This document shows, one piece after another, positions 1 through 5,422 of a stretch of DNA of 6,283 nucleotides. This stretch comes from Gallionella sp. (lineage in GTDB: Bacteria; Pseudomonadota; Gammaproteobacteria; Burkholderiales; Gallionellaceae): assembly GCA_029850565.1 (NCBI GenBank), contig JARCRR010000008.1, positions 1 to 6,283 on the forward strand. Direction: 5' to 3'. Both the position numbers and the translations under genes were made by a program. The notes beneath the pieces are model-generated. The model ran no database searches, was not told the origin of the DNA, and saw only the letters and a list, made by a program, of their open reading frames with translations. The number at the start of each line of letters is the position of its first letter. Within the stretch, counting starts at the first letter, position 1.

Positions 1-687
1 GTCGAGCGCAGCGCCCTTCTCCACGATATCTTTCGGGTAGCCATATTCATCAGCCATCCATAAGTCATCGTTTTTTGCATCCCAGTAGATATCAGATGTG
101 CGCACAGAGAACTTCCTTGCGCCGTCGTCTTTCTGTAACAACATCGAGATGGCAATGTTGTTGCCTTCTTTGAGCTTTCGCTCTTCGAAGTAGATGGCAT
201 ACGTCTCCAAGCCGCCGCCATACGAAGTCACCTTGCCCAACTCGCCGAATGCAGCGCGACTGACCTTTTGCATATCCACCGTCGAGCTGACCTTGAAATG
301 CTTGCGCCCAGCAAAGGCATTGCCGTGCTCTACCTGCATATCCTCATCCACCAGCAAGCGGCAACCATCGAACTTCACCGTCCGCGCGATCTCCTCCGGT
401 GTGCGCTTCTTCAGATTCTTATCCACCACCGGCTTCATCAACAACTCCGCCACCACCCGTTGCGCGGCGGCCAACTTGGGATCGGCAGACAACTGAATAC
501 TGGGAACGACAACCGCAGGCGTCACAGTCGCAGAGACCACCGCGCCGCCTTCCATCACGCAGGCATCCGCCGCCAGCAACACCATCGAGCCACCCTTGAG
601 CCTGCAATTGTTCGCCTGCTCTGCCGCAACGGCGATGGGGGCAATGGCAAACAACAACGCGGCGGGGAATAACAACTTTATTAGCAT
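1..687 (-). CDS. Secreted hypothetical protein, 3' end cut by window edge
   Basis: An open frame of 229 codons runs from an ATG at 687 to the window edge without a stop, so the C-terminus is missing. A GGAG Shine-Dalgarno (695-698) lies 7 nt before the ATG and supports this start. Residues 1-22 form a typical Sec signal peptide: a lysine at position 4, a hydrophobic core, and an AVAA-EQ cleavage region near residues 19-24. The mature part has cysteines at 28, 43 and 109. It contains a charged, probably helical stretch (about 75-105) and then a soluble region with a GGGLETYAIYF segment (about 157-167) and several aromatic residues. The protein is therefore predicted to be periplasmic or exported. 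I do not recognise the family, and no catalytic motif or lipobox is visible. It reads the same way as its neighbours but is separated from the nucleotidyltransferase by a repeat-bearing 80-bp gap, so no functional link is implied. Confidence 0.8.
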   Translation of the reverse strand, partial: MLIKLLFPAALLFAIAPIAVAAEQANNCRLKGGSMVLLAADACVMEGGAVVSATVTPAVVVPSIQLSADPKLAAAQRVVAELLMKPVVDKNLKKRTPEEIARTVKFDGCRLLVDEDMQVEHGNAFAGRKHFKVSSTVDMQKVSRAAFGELGKVTSYGGGLETYAIYFEERKLKEGNNIAISMLLQKDDGARKFSVRTSDIYWDAKNDDLWMADEYGYPKDIVEKGAALD

Positions 688-735
688 GCTCAGACTCCGA
701 GGAAGTTCAGTTCAGCACCGAATGCAATGCTGACC

Positions 736-766
736 CATTAGCTTAATTCATTAGCTTCATTAGCTT
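736..766. repeat. Three copies of the 9-mer CATTAGCTT
   Basis: CATTAGCTT occurs at 736-744, 749-757 and 758-766; the last two copies abut. The first copy sits in a longer string, GCTGACCCATTAGCTT (729-744). That string recurs with one extra C at 2769-2784, in the gap between the cyclase and membrane-protein genes. The tract lies just downstream of the nucleotidyltransferase stop codon. It appears to be a remnant of the intergenic repeat family seen at the other gene junctions. Confidence 0.7.
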
Positions 767-767
767 G

Positions 768-1598
768 TTAGTTCCTGCATATCAATCCCTCTGCCAGCAA
801 CAGCCTGTCGAGTCCATCCAGCAGCTCATGCAATCGTGCGAGTAGCTCTGTCTCATTGCCGGATGCAGTGGCGCGCAACACATCATGCACTTGCTGCTGA
901 AATTCCGGCGGGCGCTTCGGGCAATTCGCCGACACATAAGCGACCAAACGTTTCTCGCCGGGATGGGGCAGGCGGTTCACCGCAAACAGGATATCGAAGT
1001 AGCTCGCAAGCAATGCGGCAGTGCGGTGGTTGACGCTGACCTGGTCACTACGTGCCAATGCCAGAGTGATCTGGTGCAAATAAGACGACAGCGTATTGCG
1101 CAGGATGGGATGGTTCTTGGCCACGACGGCTCGCCGCAGTGGCTCGGGATAGGGCTGATTCGCCCGGGCCTGGAGCGAAGCGAACCAGCCCTCGCGGTCA
1201 TAGAGTATCTGCGAGTACAGGACGTTATGAACAAAGCAGGTGCTATAGCCCACCGAGGCCATGTGTCGGAGAAGCACGCGGTCGAGTTGCTCCTCGATCC
1301 AAGCTGGCGAGCGATACATGATGTCGATGACGGTGCCTGTGTGTCGCGCCACCCACTCGTCTCCCGATTCCCAGAAGTGGTTACCGATGCTCGATCGTTC
1401 GCCGAATCTACCGGCCAACTCCACGCGCCACCCTTCCGCAGGCTCAGGGTCTGCATAAACGCACAGGTCGAAGTCAGAACCAACATCGGAGAACGGGCCT
1501 CGCCTCGAACCGGCCAGCACCACCGCAGTCACCTGCGGCAGCGTCGCAAATTCTGCAGCAACCTGTCCCAGCAATGTCTGCGAATCACTTTGGCTCAT
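768..1598 (-). CDS. Nucleotidyltransferase (pol-beta superfamily) with helical C-terminal domain
   Basis: This is a 276-residue protein of the pol-beta-type nucleotidyltransferase superfamily, whose members transfer an NMP group to a small molecule, protein or RNA. The active-site signature is present: GSRR at 30-33, then DFD at 42-44 supplying two metal-binding aspartates. A likely third carboxylate is D92 in VIDIMYR. Residues from about 100 to the end are mostly helical (KNHPILRNTLSSYLHQ, ASYFDILFAVNRLPHPGEKR) and resemble the DUF4037-type C-terminal region of stand-alone nucleotidyltransferases. A longer frame opens with TTG at 1610. I chose the ATG at 1598 because GGAGG (1604-1608) lies 5 nt before it, and that SD falls inside the longer reading. 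The substrate is unknown. Aminoglycoside or lincosamide modification is possible for this superfamily but cannot be claimed here. The gene stands alone between repeat-bearing gaps, with no partner gene adjacent. Confidence 0.85.
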   Translation of the reverse strand: MSQSDSQTLLGQVAAEFATLPQVTAVVLAGSRRGPFSDVGSDFDLCVYADPEPAEGWRVELAGRFGERSSIGNHFWESGDEWVARHTGTVIDIMYRSPAWIEEQLDRVLLRHMASVGYSTCFVHNVLYSQILYDREGWFASLQARANQPYPEPLRRAVVAKNHPILRNTLSSYLHQITLALARSDQVSVNHRTAALLASYFDILFAVNRLPHPGEKRLVAYVSANCPKRPPEFQQQVHDVLRATASGNETELLARLHELLDGLDRLLLAEGLICRN

Positions 1599-1603
1599 CA
1601 CCG

Positions 1604-1608
1604 CCTCC
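1604..1608 (-). promoter_or_regulatory. Shine-Dalgarno GGAGG that fixes the nucleotidyltransferase start
   Basis: GGAGG on the minus strand ends 5 nt before the ATG at 1598. It overlaps the in-frame TTG region at 1608-1610, so the TTG cannot use it. This favours the shorter 276-residue protein. Confidence 0.75.
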
Positions 1609-1680
1609 AAGGTTGTGCGTGAAAGCTTAACTGTCCTTGCCTGTCCACCTTGCGTCCAATATTCCCATCCCTCACCAGCT

Positions 1681-1732
1681 CAGGAAAGGTGGCCTGTCCC
1701 TGATTGCTCAAAACAATTGCGAAGCTGCCCCC
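1681..1732. repeat. 52-bp interspersed intergenic repeat, copy A
   Basis: This block matches 3208-3259 at 50 of 52 positions, differing only at 1693 and 1697. It contains CTGATTGCTCAAAACAATT (1700-1718), which recurs exactly at 2711-2729 and 3227-3245. It lies in the 151-bp gap between the cyclase stop and the nucleotidyltransferase start. The left part of the same gap (1631-1651) repeats CTGTCC and contains CCACCTT, which is inverted relative to AAGGTGG in the repeat. On the minus strand the pattern resembles the GGGGCAG / GTGGTCTGYCCC / AATTGTTTTG elements I recall from intergenic regions of many proteobacteria, often near Y1-type transposases. That association is recollection and was not tested. 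Confidence 0.85.
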
Positions 1733-1749
1733 ATCAGGTTCATAGCAAC

Positions 1750-2538
1750 CTAACTTGCCTGCATCACCCTGACGCCGATCACTTCACTTTTTCCTTTCAG
1801 CTCCAGCGTGCGCCGTTCAAGGTCATCGCGCTGCATTCCTGCGGCCTCATAAGCGGCATCGCTGATCACTGCTTCACCGGCGCTTGCCTGTGCAGTTATG
1901 CGGGCTGTTATGTTGACGTTGTCGCCCATCGCCGTGAAATCGACATATCCAGTTGAATCGCCGACCACGCCGTAATACACCAGCCCGGTGTGGACGCCAA
2001 CACCGATCGGCAACCAAGGGCCTTCCGGCGTTCCGTGTCCGGTGACGCGCAGCAGATCTTGCGCCGCCTCGATCGCCAAGCTGGCATGTCCTGCTCCGCA
2101 AAAGCCGGGAATATAGTGACCGATGATCTCATCGCCGACCAGCTTGTCCACGAAGGCGTCCGTTCGGGTCAACACCTTGTTGGCAGCGGAATAAAAACGG
2201 TTCATCAAGTGCGTGAACTCGGAAGGGCTCATCTTCTCCGCCATGGTGGTAGAGCCGCGCACATCGGCGAACAGCAGGGTCATCACGACCTCGGCACCGC
2301 CTTTATGGTTTTGCGCGAAATCTTCACAGATGTTGCAGAAATTCGGATTCTTGCTGGAGCGGCGTTTGCCGACGAAACGCATGAACTGTGCGCCTATCCC
2401 GCCGAACGGGGCATTGCAGACCTTGCAACGCGGAGTGGATGGCAGCATCCCGTACAGATGTCGTCCACGGTGCATGGCAGGATTCTCTCCTGTCAACAAG
2501 CCGTGCCACATCTTTTCGATATTGGGATCCGTTGCCAT
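1750..2538 (-). CDS. Class III adenylyl cyclase with N-terminal zinc-knuckle
   Basis: This 262-residue soluble protein is predicted to make cAMP from ATP. Residues about 84-260 form a class III cyclase homology domain. The two metal-binding aspartates are D92 (FADVRGST) and D136 (KLVGDEIIG). The transition-state asparagine and arginine are N209 and R213 (GDNVNITARI). The purine-selecting positions appear to be K132 and T202 (FTAMGD). That Lys/Thr pair is typical of class IIIb adenylyl cyclases, a group that includes bicarbonate-responsive enzymes, so adenylyl rather than guanylyl activity is inferred. The N-terminal region has two CxxC pairs (C38/C41 and C68/C71) separated by a GGIGAQFMRFVGK segment and is a probable zinc-binding sensor or structural module. 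No membrane segment is present. The start is supported by AGGAG (2545-2549) 6 nt upstream of the ATG. The catalytic set looks complete, so the enzyme should be active as a homodimer. Confidence 0.9.
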   Translation of the reverse strand: MATDPNIEKMWHGLLTGENPAMHRGRHLYGMLPSTPRCKVCNAPFGGIGAQFMRFVGKRRSSKNPNFCNICEDFAQNHKGGAEVVMTLLFADVRGSTTMAEKMSPSEFTHLMNRFYSAANKVLTRTDAFVDKLVGDEIIGHYIPGFCGAGHASLAIEAAQDLLRVTGHGTPEGPWLPIGVGVHTGLVYYGVVGDSTGYVDFTAMGDNVNITARITAQASAGEAVISDAAYEAAGMQRDDLERRTLELKGKSEVIGVRVMQAS

Positions 2539-2670
2539 CGCCTTCTCCTAAAGAATTGACGCACTCATTTCTTGCGATGCCGGTACTGGTATTGCTGACA
2601 TCTTGAGCAGGATGATAGCGCGTCCGGTGCCGCAGAAGATTTATTGGGAATCGTGGCCTGCCTCAGATCG

Positions 2671-2805
2671 TTCCTGCAAAAACAATTCGACTCCGGCACG
2701 TTTGGTTATGCTGATTGCTCAAAACAATTCGACTCCGGTACCTTTCGTTGCACAAAACAAATGTGATGCTGACCCCATTAGCTTTACTCCGGTACCTTTA
2801 GTTTA
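2671..2805. repeat. Repeat cluster filling the cyclase / membrane-protein gap
   Basis: AAAACAATTCGACTCCGG occurs exactly at 2679-2696 and 2721-2738 (42-bp offset). The first copy continues CACGTTT and the second TACCTTT. A partial third unit, ACTCCGGTACCTTT, lies at 2786-2799 and ends by the membrane-protein stop codon. Between them are CTGATTGCTCAAAACAATT (2711-2729, shared with 1700-1718 and 3227-3245) and GCTGACCCCATTAGCTT (2768-2784, shared with 729-744). This gap therefore holds pieces of both repeat types found at the other junctions. The rest of the 264-bp gap (2539-2670) shows no gene. It must contain the cyclase promoter, but I see no convincing -35/-10 pair. Confidence 0.85.
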
Positions 2806-3159
2806 GCGACGATAGGCCTGGTAGGTCATGTAAACACCAACAAGCATCAGCAACATCGTTCCAATACTGATAGTGGAAGTATGCTTGGCAGCTTCAAGCT
2901 GCAACTCAGGAAAGAACATCCGGAACAAACCCAACAGCATGTAGAACCAACCAGAGAGAGTGATCAGCACCGGCCAGCCGCGCGCCCACAGATTGTGTGC
3001 CCTGATGATCGCAAGACCTGCGACAAACAACATTGCACCATTAAGGTAAACCCCAGCAGCGCTGTTGCTAGCCCAAATGTGAATGTTCACCGTTTCGGAG
3101 GCAGTGATCGCAACGATTGCGGGGCCAAGCAAACCAGCAATATCTTTAGAATTCGCCAT
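2803..3159 (-). CDS. Small conserved four-helix membrane protein
   Basis: This 118-residue protein has about four hydrophobic segments, near 7-24, 37-53, 63-83 and 97-114, so it should be an integral inner-membrane protein with short loops. Conserved-looking features are NIHIWASN (25-32), YLNGAMLFVAGLAIIRAHN (38-56) and a GWPVLITLSGWF segment (61-72) followed by GLFRMFFPE (77-85). These match a small membrane protein family I recall as widespread in proteobacteria, but I cannot name a Pfam entry or a function. No catalytic motif is visible. The start is well supported by GGAGG (3165-3169) 5 nt before the ATG. The stop codon falls within a repeat-bearing gap, and the neighbouring genes are unrelated, so the context does not suggest a role. 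Possible alternatives such as a transporter subunit or envelope stress protein are not supported. Confidence 0.85.
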   Translation of the reverse strand: MANSKDIAGLLGPAIVAITASETVNIHIWASNSAAGVYLNGAMLFVAGLAIIRAHNLWARGWPVLITLSGWFYMLLGLFRMFFPELQLEAAKHTSTISIGTMLLMLVGVYMTYQAYRR

Positions 3160-3186
3160 TTCAACCTCCGCATATCAGAAATATTT

Positions 3187-3267
3187 CGAGCCTGACCCCT
3201 TTGATTTCAGGAAAGGTGGTCTGCCCCTGATTGCTCAAAACAATTGCGAAGCTGCCCCCTTTGATTC
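3187..3267. repeat. Direct repeat pair bounding the interspersed repeat
   Basis: Two related 21-mers lie 60 bp apart, at 3187-3207 and 3247-3267, with 17 of 21 positions the same and a common core CCCCTTTGATT (3196-3206 and 3256-3266). They enclose and partly overlap copy B of the 52-bp repeat. On the minus strand they read as AATCAAAGGGGTCAGGCTCG and a GGGGGCAGCTTCG variant. Together they fill most of the gap between the membrane-protein and HEPN-like genes. Confidence 0.75.
3208..3259. repeat. 52-bp interspersed intergenic repeat, copy B
   Basis: This is the second copy of the block at 1681-1732, 50 of 52 bases identical and in the same orientation, 1527 bp away. Two unrelated genes, the cyclase and the membrane protein, lie between the copies. 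Such similarity in non-coding DNA implies recent duplication or shared insertion, and the pair could support homologous deletion of the two genes. Confidence 0.85.
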
Positions 3268-3279
3268 CTGTTAGCTTGC

Positions 3280-4086
3280 TTAGTCGTCTTTCACATATTG
3301 TGGATCGCCCAAACAGCGTGGGCAGTAATAGTCGAAATGTCCATCATCTGACCAATCCAGATATTTCATCTGCCATATATACCAAGGCATATCGCACAAC
3401 CCACATCTGACTTCCATATCGCCAGATTCTTCATTCCCACAGAAAGTACAGCGGTAGCCAGTTTCAGAATCACCGTCAGGAATCATGGTGTCATGATCGC
3501 ATTGGTCGCAGTGGTAAACATTGAAATCGGGGTCGTCGTGATTCACTCGGCAAGCATCATCAACTTCGTTTTCTGCTTTCTTCAGGTTCATTTCATAGTT
3601 GTCGGCCAACTCCAGAAACAACTCGTACTGACTGGAATCTATCAGGTCGTCCAGTTCAATATTGGCGTGCGCTTGGTCGAACTCGACGAATGCATGCACA
3701 AGTCTGCCAATCGTAGCTTCCACCTCAGCCACATCCATGTTGAACTTGTAGTGCTCAATACGGTTGCGCAGTTTCTTTAGCCAAGTAATGTCTTTCAGAA
3801 ATTGCTCGGATAGATCTTTACCCTCATTCCTCAGGAAGTTTATGGCTTCTTGCAGGCCGATGGTCTGGGACTCATCATTAAAGTCCTTAGCAAAAGGGTT
3901 TTTGTAGATTAGTAGCGGGTGCGCAAGAGTAACGTAGTGCTTGAGCACCAACTCCAGAAAGTGTGAGAGATGCAGGACACAGAACTTATAGGATTTGACA
4001 TCGCCAGCTTTGGCCTGCTGATACTTAGTCAGCGCTTCGTTCAGGCTGTCAATGGCGTTGTCGAGAAGATCAAGCTCGTGTTTCAT
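3280..4086 (-). CDS. HEPN-like protein with C-terminal double zinc ribbon
   Basis: This 268-residue soluble protein has two parts. Residues 1-165 are mainly helical and include KKLRNRIEHYKF (104-115). R107-N108 and H112 fit the RNxxxH form of the HEPN Rx4-6H motif, the active site of many HEPN ribonucleases and toxins. Residues 193-258 carry four CxxC knuckles (C193/C196, C213/C216, C228/C231, C255/C258), enough for two zinc ribbons that may bind nucleic acid or protein. The middle and C-terminus are strongly acidic. RNase or defence activity is an inference from the motif and fold prediction; a non-catalytic HEPN is possible. No Shine-Dalgarno precedes the ATG at 4086, and no nearby in-frame start looks better. 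The gene starts 62 bp after the SecB-like gene, with no terminator or promoter that I can see between them, so co-transcription with the TAC module is plausible. Its DNA is AT-richer than the ABC gene. Confidence 0.75.
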   Translation of the reverse strand: MKHELDLLDNAIDSLNEALTKYQQAKAGDVKSYKFCVLHLSHFLELVLKHYVTLAHPLLIYKNPFAKDFNDESQTIGLQEAINFLRNEGKDLSEQFLKDITWLKKLRNRIEHYKFNMDVAEVEATIGRLVHAFVEFDQAHANIELDDLIDSSQYELFLELADNYEMNLKKAENEVDDACRVNHDDPDFNVYHCDQCDHDTMIPDGDSETGYRCTFCGNEESGDMEVRCGLCDMPWYIWQMKYLDWSDDGHFDYYCPRCLGDPQYVKDD

Positions 4087-4148
4087 TTATTTTGAAAGGA
4101 GTCAATTCCATTCGTAGACATGCCAACCGCGCACCAAAGCATCGAGTG

Positions 4149-4577
4149 TTATTCTTTTGGCGCTTCCGGTTGCGAAGTTGGCAATACTGAGAGACCTAGC
4201 ATAAGCTGACCGAATGGTTGCCTACCTGTGATCCATGCGACAGCTTCACGAATCGCACCATAGAGTACGCTATGAGCTGTGATCATTACACCGCGCATGG
4301 CCTCTTCTTCAGAAAGCTGAGCATCTACCGAAAATACGCCAATACATTCCATGTCGGTAATGTAAGGATATGCAATATCTTCGTCGATGTTGAATTTTGA
4401 ACTCATACTAACTTGGTATTTCCCTTCCTGCCCATCAATAGAAACCAGATTTATGACGTTCACCGGCCCTAGCTTTTTCTCCGCAAGACTGCTTGGCTGG
4501 TGATCAGGGATTGCGATAACAATAGAGCGCGTAAACATAACGCGCTCGAGTTGTATGGGGAATTGGATATTGCTCAT
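4149..4577 (-). CDS. SecB-like chaperone of a toxin-antitoxin-chaperone module
   Basis: This 142-residue protein shows the SecB-like fold pattern. A beta-rich N-terminal half includes YQVSMSSKFNID (54-65) and MECIGVFSVD (76-85). It is followed by a helix, HSVLYGAIREAVAWITG (102-118), and the end QPFGQLMLGLSVLP (120-133). These correspond to the GIF strand, the YAREAV helix and the PQLNLAPVNF end of export SecB. E. coli SecB is about 155 residues, so the length fits. The ATG lies 1 nt after the antitoxin TGA (TGATATG) with only a weak SD, which indicates translational coupling. In known TAC systems, exemplified by M. tuberculosis Rv1957, such a chaperone acts in the cytoplasm: it binds the C-terminal tail of a HigA antitoxin, prevents its aggregation and degradation, and so controls the toxin. 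Position directly after higA-type and higB-type genes makes this role more likely than general protein export. Confidence 0.87.
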   Translation of the reverse strand: MSNIQFPIQLERVMFTRSIVIAIPDHQPSSLAEKKLGPVNVINLVSIDGQEGKYQVSMSSKFNIDEDIAYPYITDMECIGVFSVDAQLSEEEAMRGVMITAHSVLYGAIREAVAWITGRQPFGQLMLGLSVLPTSQPEAPKE

Positions 4578-4578
4578 A

Positions 4579-5013
4579 TCAGGCGGCTCTAGACTCTATT
4601 TCTGAATTACTAGCAAAATGATCAGCAAATTCTGTCACCGTAGTACAAACTGCCGTCACCTGTGAAGCACTGCCTGTTTCAGGAAATGGAATGACTTTAT
4701 TCCCCCAACGTTGCGCCGCAACAGTCTTCGCAGCAACAGACTCATTCACAACCTCAATCTGAAGACGCGCGCCAGATGCTCGACTCAGTTTAACCATCGT
4801 TTCAATGGTCATATTGGTATCGCCACGAAATATTTTGGAGATATATGCCGCGCTGGTGCCTATTTTCTTGGCAAGGTTGGCATAGCTCAACCCAGCAAGA
4901 CGAATCTGTTTTTCAAGCGCCATCGCGAAATCCAGTTTTGCAGATTCCACCCAATAGGCATCGGTCTTTTTTCTTTCGGCAAGGTAGGTTGCCAGTTTTT
5001 TATTAATCGCCAT
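4579..5013 (-). CDS. higA: HigA-type HTH antitoxin with extended C-terminal tail
   Basis: This is a 144-residue DNA-binding antitoxin of the XRE/HTH_3 type. Numbered from the ATG at 5013, the helix-turn-helix spans about 42-85 (LSYANLAKKIGTSAAYISKI, then a RGDTNMTIETMVKLSRASG stretch). It is preceded by a helical N-terminal segment that probably contacts the toxin. Residues 88-144 form a tail unusually long for a HigA, with W103, F110, F129 and F133. In TAC systems such a tail is the chaperone addiction region recognised by the SecB-like partner. An upstream in-frame ATG lies at 5019, but AGGAG (5021-5025) is only 1 nt from it and 7 nt from the ATG at 5013, so I chose 5013. The frame overlaps the end of the toxin gene by 11 nt, so translation should be coupled. 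It should neutralise the toxin and repress the operon through the palindrome at 5426-5443. Confidence 0.87.
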   Translation of the reverse strand: MAINKKLATYLAERKKTDAYWVESAKLDFAMALEKQIRLAGLSYANLAKKIGTSAAYISKIFRGDTNMTIETMVKLSRASGARLQIEVVNESVAAKTVAAQRWGNKVIPFPETGSASQVTAVCTTVTEFADHFASNSEIESRAA

Positions 5014-5422
5014 TTTCATTCTCCTCGATCACGATGAGTGTGTTCTGTTTAACGGCTTCCAAGTACTCATGCTTGAGACGAATTGCTTTTTTGACATGCC
5101 GTTGATCAACAGCTTGCGTCTTTTTGATCAGACCAGTGGTGCAGATGATAAGAAAATTATCCTCCGTCTTGAAATAGAACAAACGCAACTTGCCTTTGAT
5201 CAGCTCGTATATTTTTTCGTTTTTATCTACGCAATGTGACAATACGTCGGAAATATTGGTTAACCCTTCGTGGCTGATTCGCTCCAGCAAAACAAGCAAA
5301 CCGTCTGCACTTGCTTGATAACTCGCCTCAGGATTCATCAAAAATTCTACTGATTCGCAAGCGTTTGGATTCCCCACCGCTCCGATCTTGTATTGATTTG
5401 AGTGCACAACCAATATCTGCAT
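5003..5422 (-). CDS. higB: HigB/RelE-family toxin (Gp49-like) of the TAC module
   Basis: This 139-residue protein belongs to the RelE/HigB superfamily. Its members cleave mRNA, usually on the ribosome. The core runs from about 22 to 125. A helical part (ADGLLVLLERISHEG, 39-53) precedes the family hallmark: KIYELIKGKLRLFYF (70-84), the strand FLIICTTGLIKKTQ (90-103) and the final helix VKKAIRLKHEYLEA (110-123). R80, K100 and K101 are the best active-site candidates by comparison with HigB and Gp49 proteins. A short acidic tail, EENENGD, ends the protein. Toxin-first order is normal for higBA operons. The gene overlaps the antitoxin start by 11 nt. The ATG at 5422 is the only methionine before residue 29 and gives a sensible first beta strand. 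However, it has no SD and overlaps the -10 box of the best promoter, so the true start is uncertain. Confidence 0.82.
   Translation of the reverse strand: MQILVVHSNQYKIGAVGNPNACESVEFLMNPEASYQASADGLLVLLERISHEGLTNISDVLSHCVDKNEKIYELIKGKLRLFYFKTEDNFLIICTTGLIKKTQAVDQRHVKKAIRLKHEYLEAVKQNTLIVIEENENGD
5021..5025 (-). promoter_or_regulatory. Shine-Dalgarno AGGAG that fixes the antitoxin start
   Basis: AGGAG on the minus strand lies 7 nt before the ATG at 5013 but only 1 nt before the ATG at 5019. Normal spacing favours 5013. The site lies within the last codons of the toxin gene, so ribosomes finishing the toxin can re-initiate on the antitoxin. Confidence 0.7.

Noticed and set aside
194..672. Plus-strand open frames of 66-134 codons
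   Set aside because: They lie opposite the secreted-protein gene, which has a signal peptide and SD. The plus-strand translations are rich in Pro, Arg and His, as expected of antisense frames in GC-rich DNA.
885..1622. Long plus-strand frame of 245 codons
   Set aside because: It is antisense to the nucleotidyltransferase, whose active-site motifs are intact. The plus frame has no recognisable domain and no SD.
1735..1752. Terminator hairpin at the cyclase stop codon
   Set aside because: AGGTT-GCTATG-AACCT forms only a 5-bp stem with no T-tract, so it is too weak.
1990..2559. Plus-strand frame of 189 codons
   Set aside because: It is a shadow of the adenylyl cyclase gene, which has all catalytic residues.
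2612..2640. Cyclase promoter with -10 TATCAT at 2612-2617
   Set aside because: The -10 is acceptable, but no -35 resembling TTGACA lies 16-18 bp upstream (ATCTTC at best).
2603..2806. Plus-strand frame of 67 codons in the 264-bp gap
   Set aside because: Its translation repeats NNSTPxxxV because it reads through the AACAATTCGACTCCGG units; it is a repeat artefact, not a gene.
3247..3279. Rho-independent terminator after the HEPN-like gene
   Set aside because: GCAAGCT can pair with AGCTTcGC on the minus strand, but the stem has a bulge, the loop is about 19 nt and no proper T-run follows directly.
690..3280. Chromosomal integron with attC sites between same-strand genes
   Set aside because: The gene layout fits, but paired RYYYAAC...GTTRRRY ends in the right order are missing. 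The only good match, GTTAGGT at 1748-1754 on the minus strand, is an R'-type end lying across the cyclase stop codon with no partner. No integrase gene is in the window.
768..4086. MNT-HEPN toxin-antitoxin pair (nucleotidyltransferase plus HEPN-like protein)
   Set aside because: The two genes are about 1.7 kb apart with two unrelated genes and three repeat gaps between them. The nucleotidyltransferase is much larger than a minimal MNT.
4149..4577. General export chaperone SecB
   Set aside because: The fold pattern is SecB-like, but the gene is coupled to an HTH antitoxin and a HigB-type toxin, and its sequence departs from export SecB; a TAC chaperone fits better.
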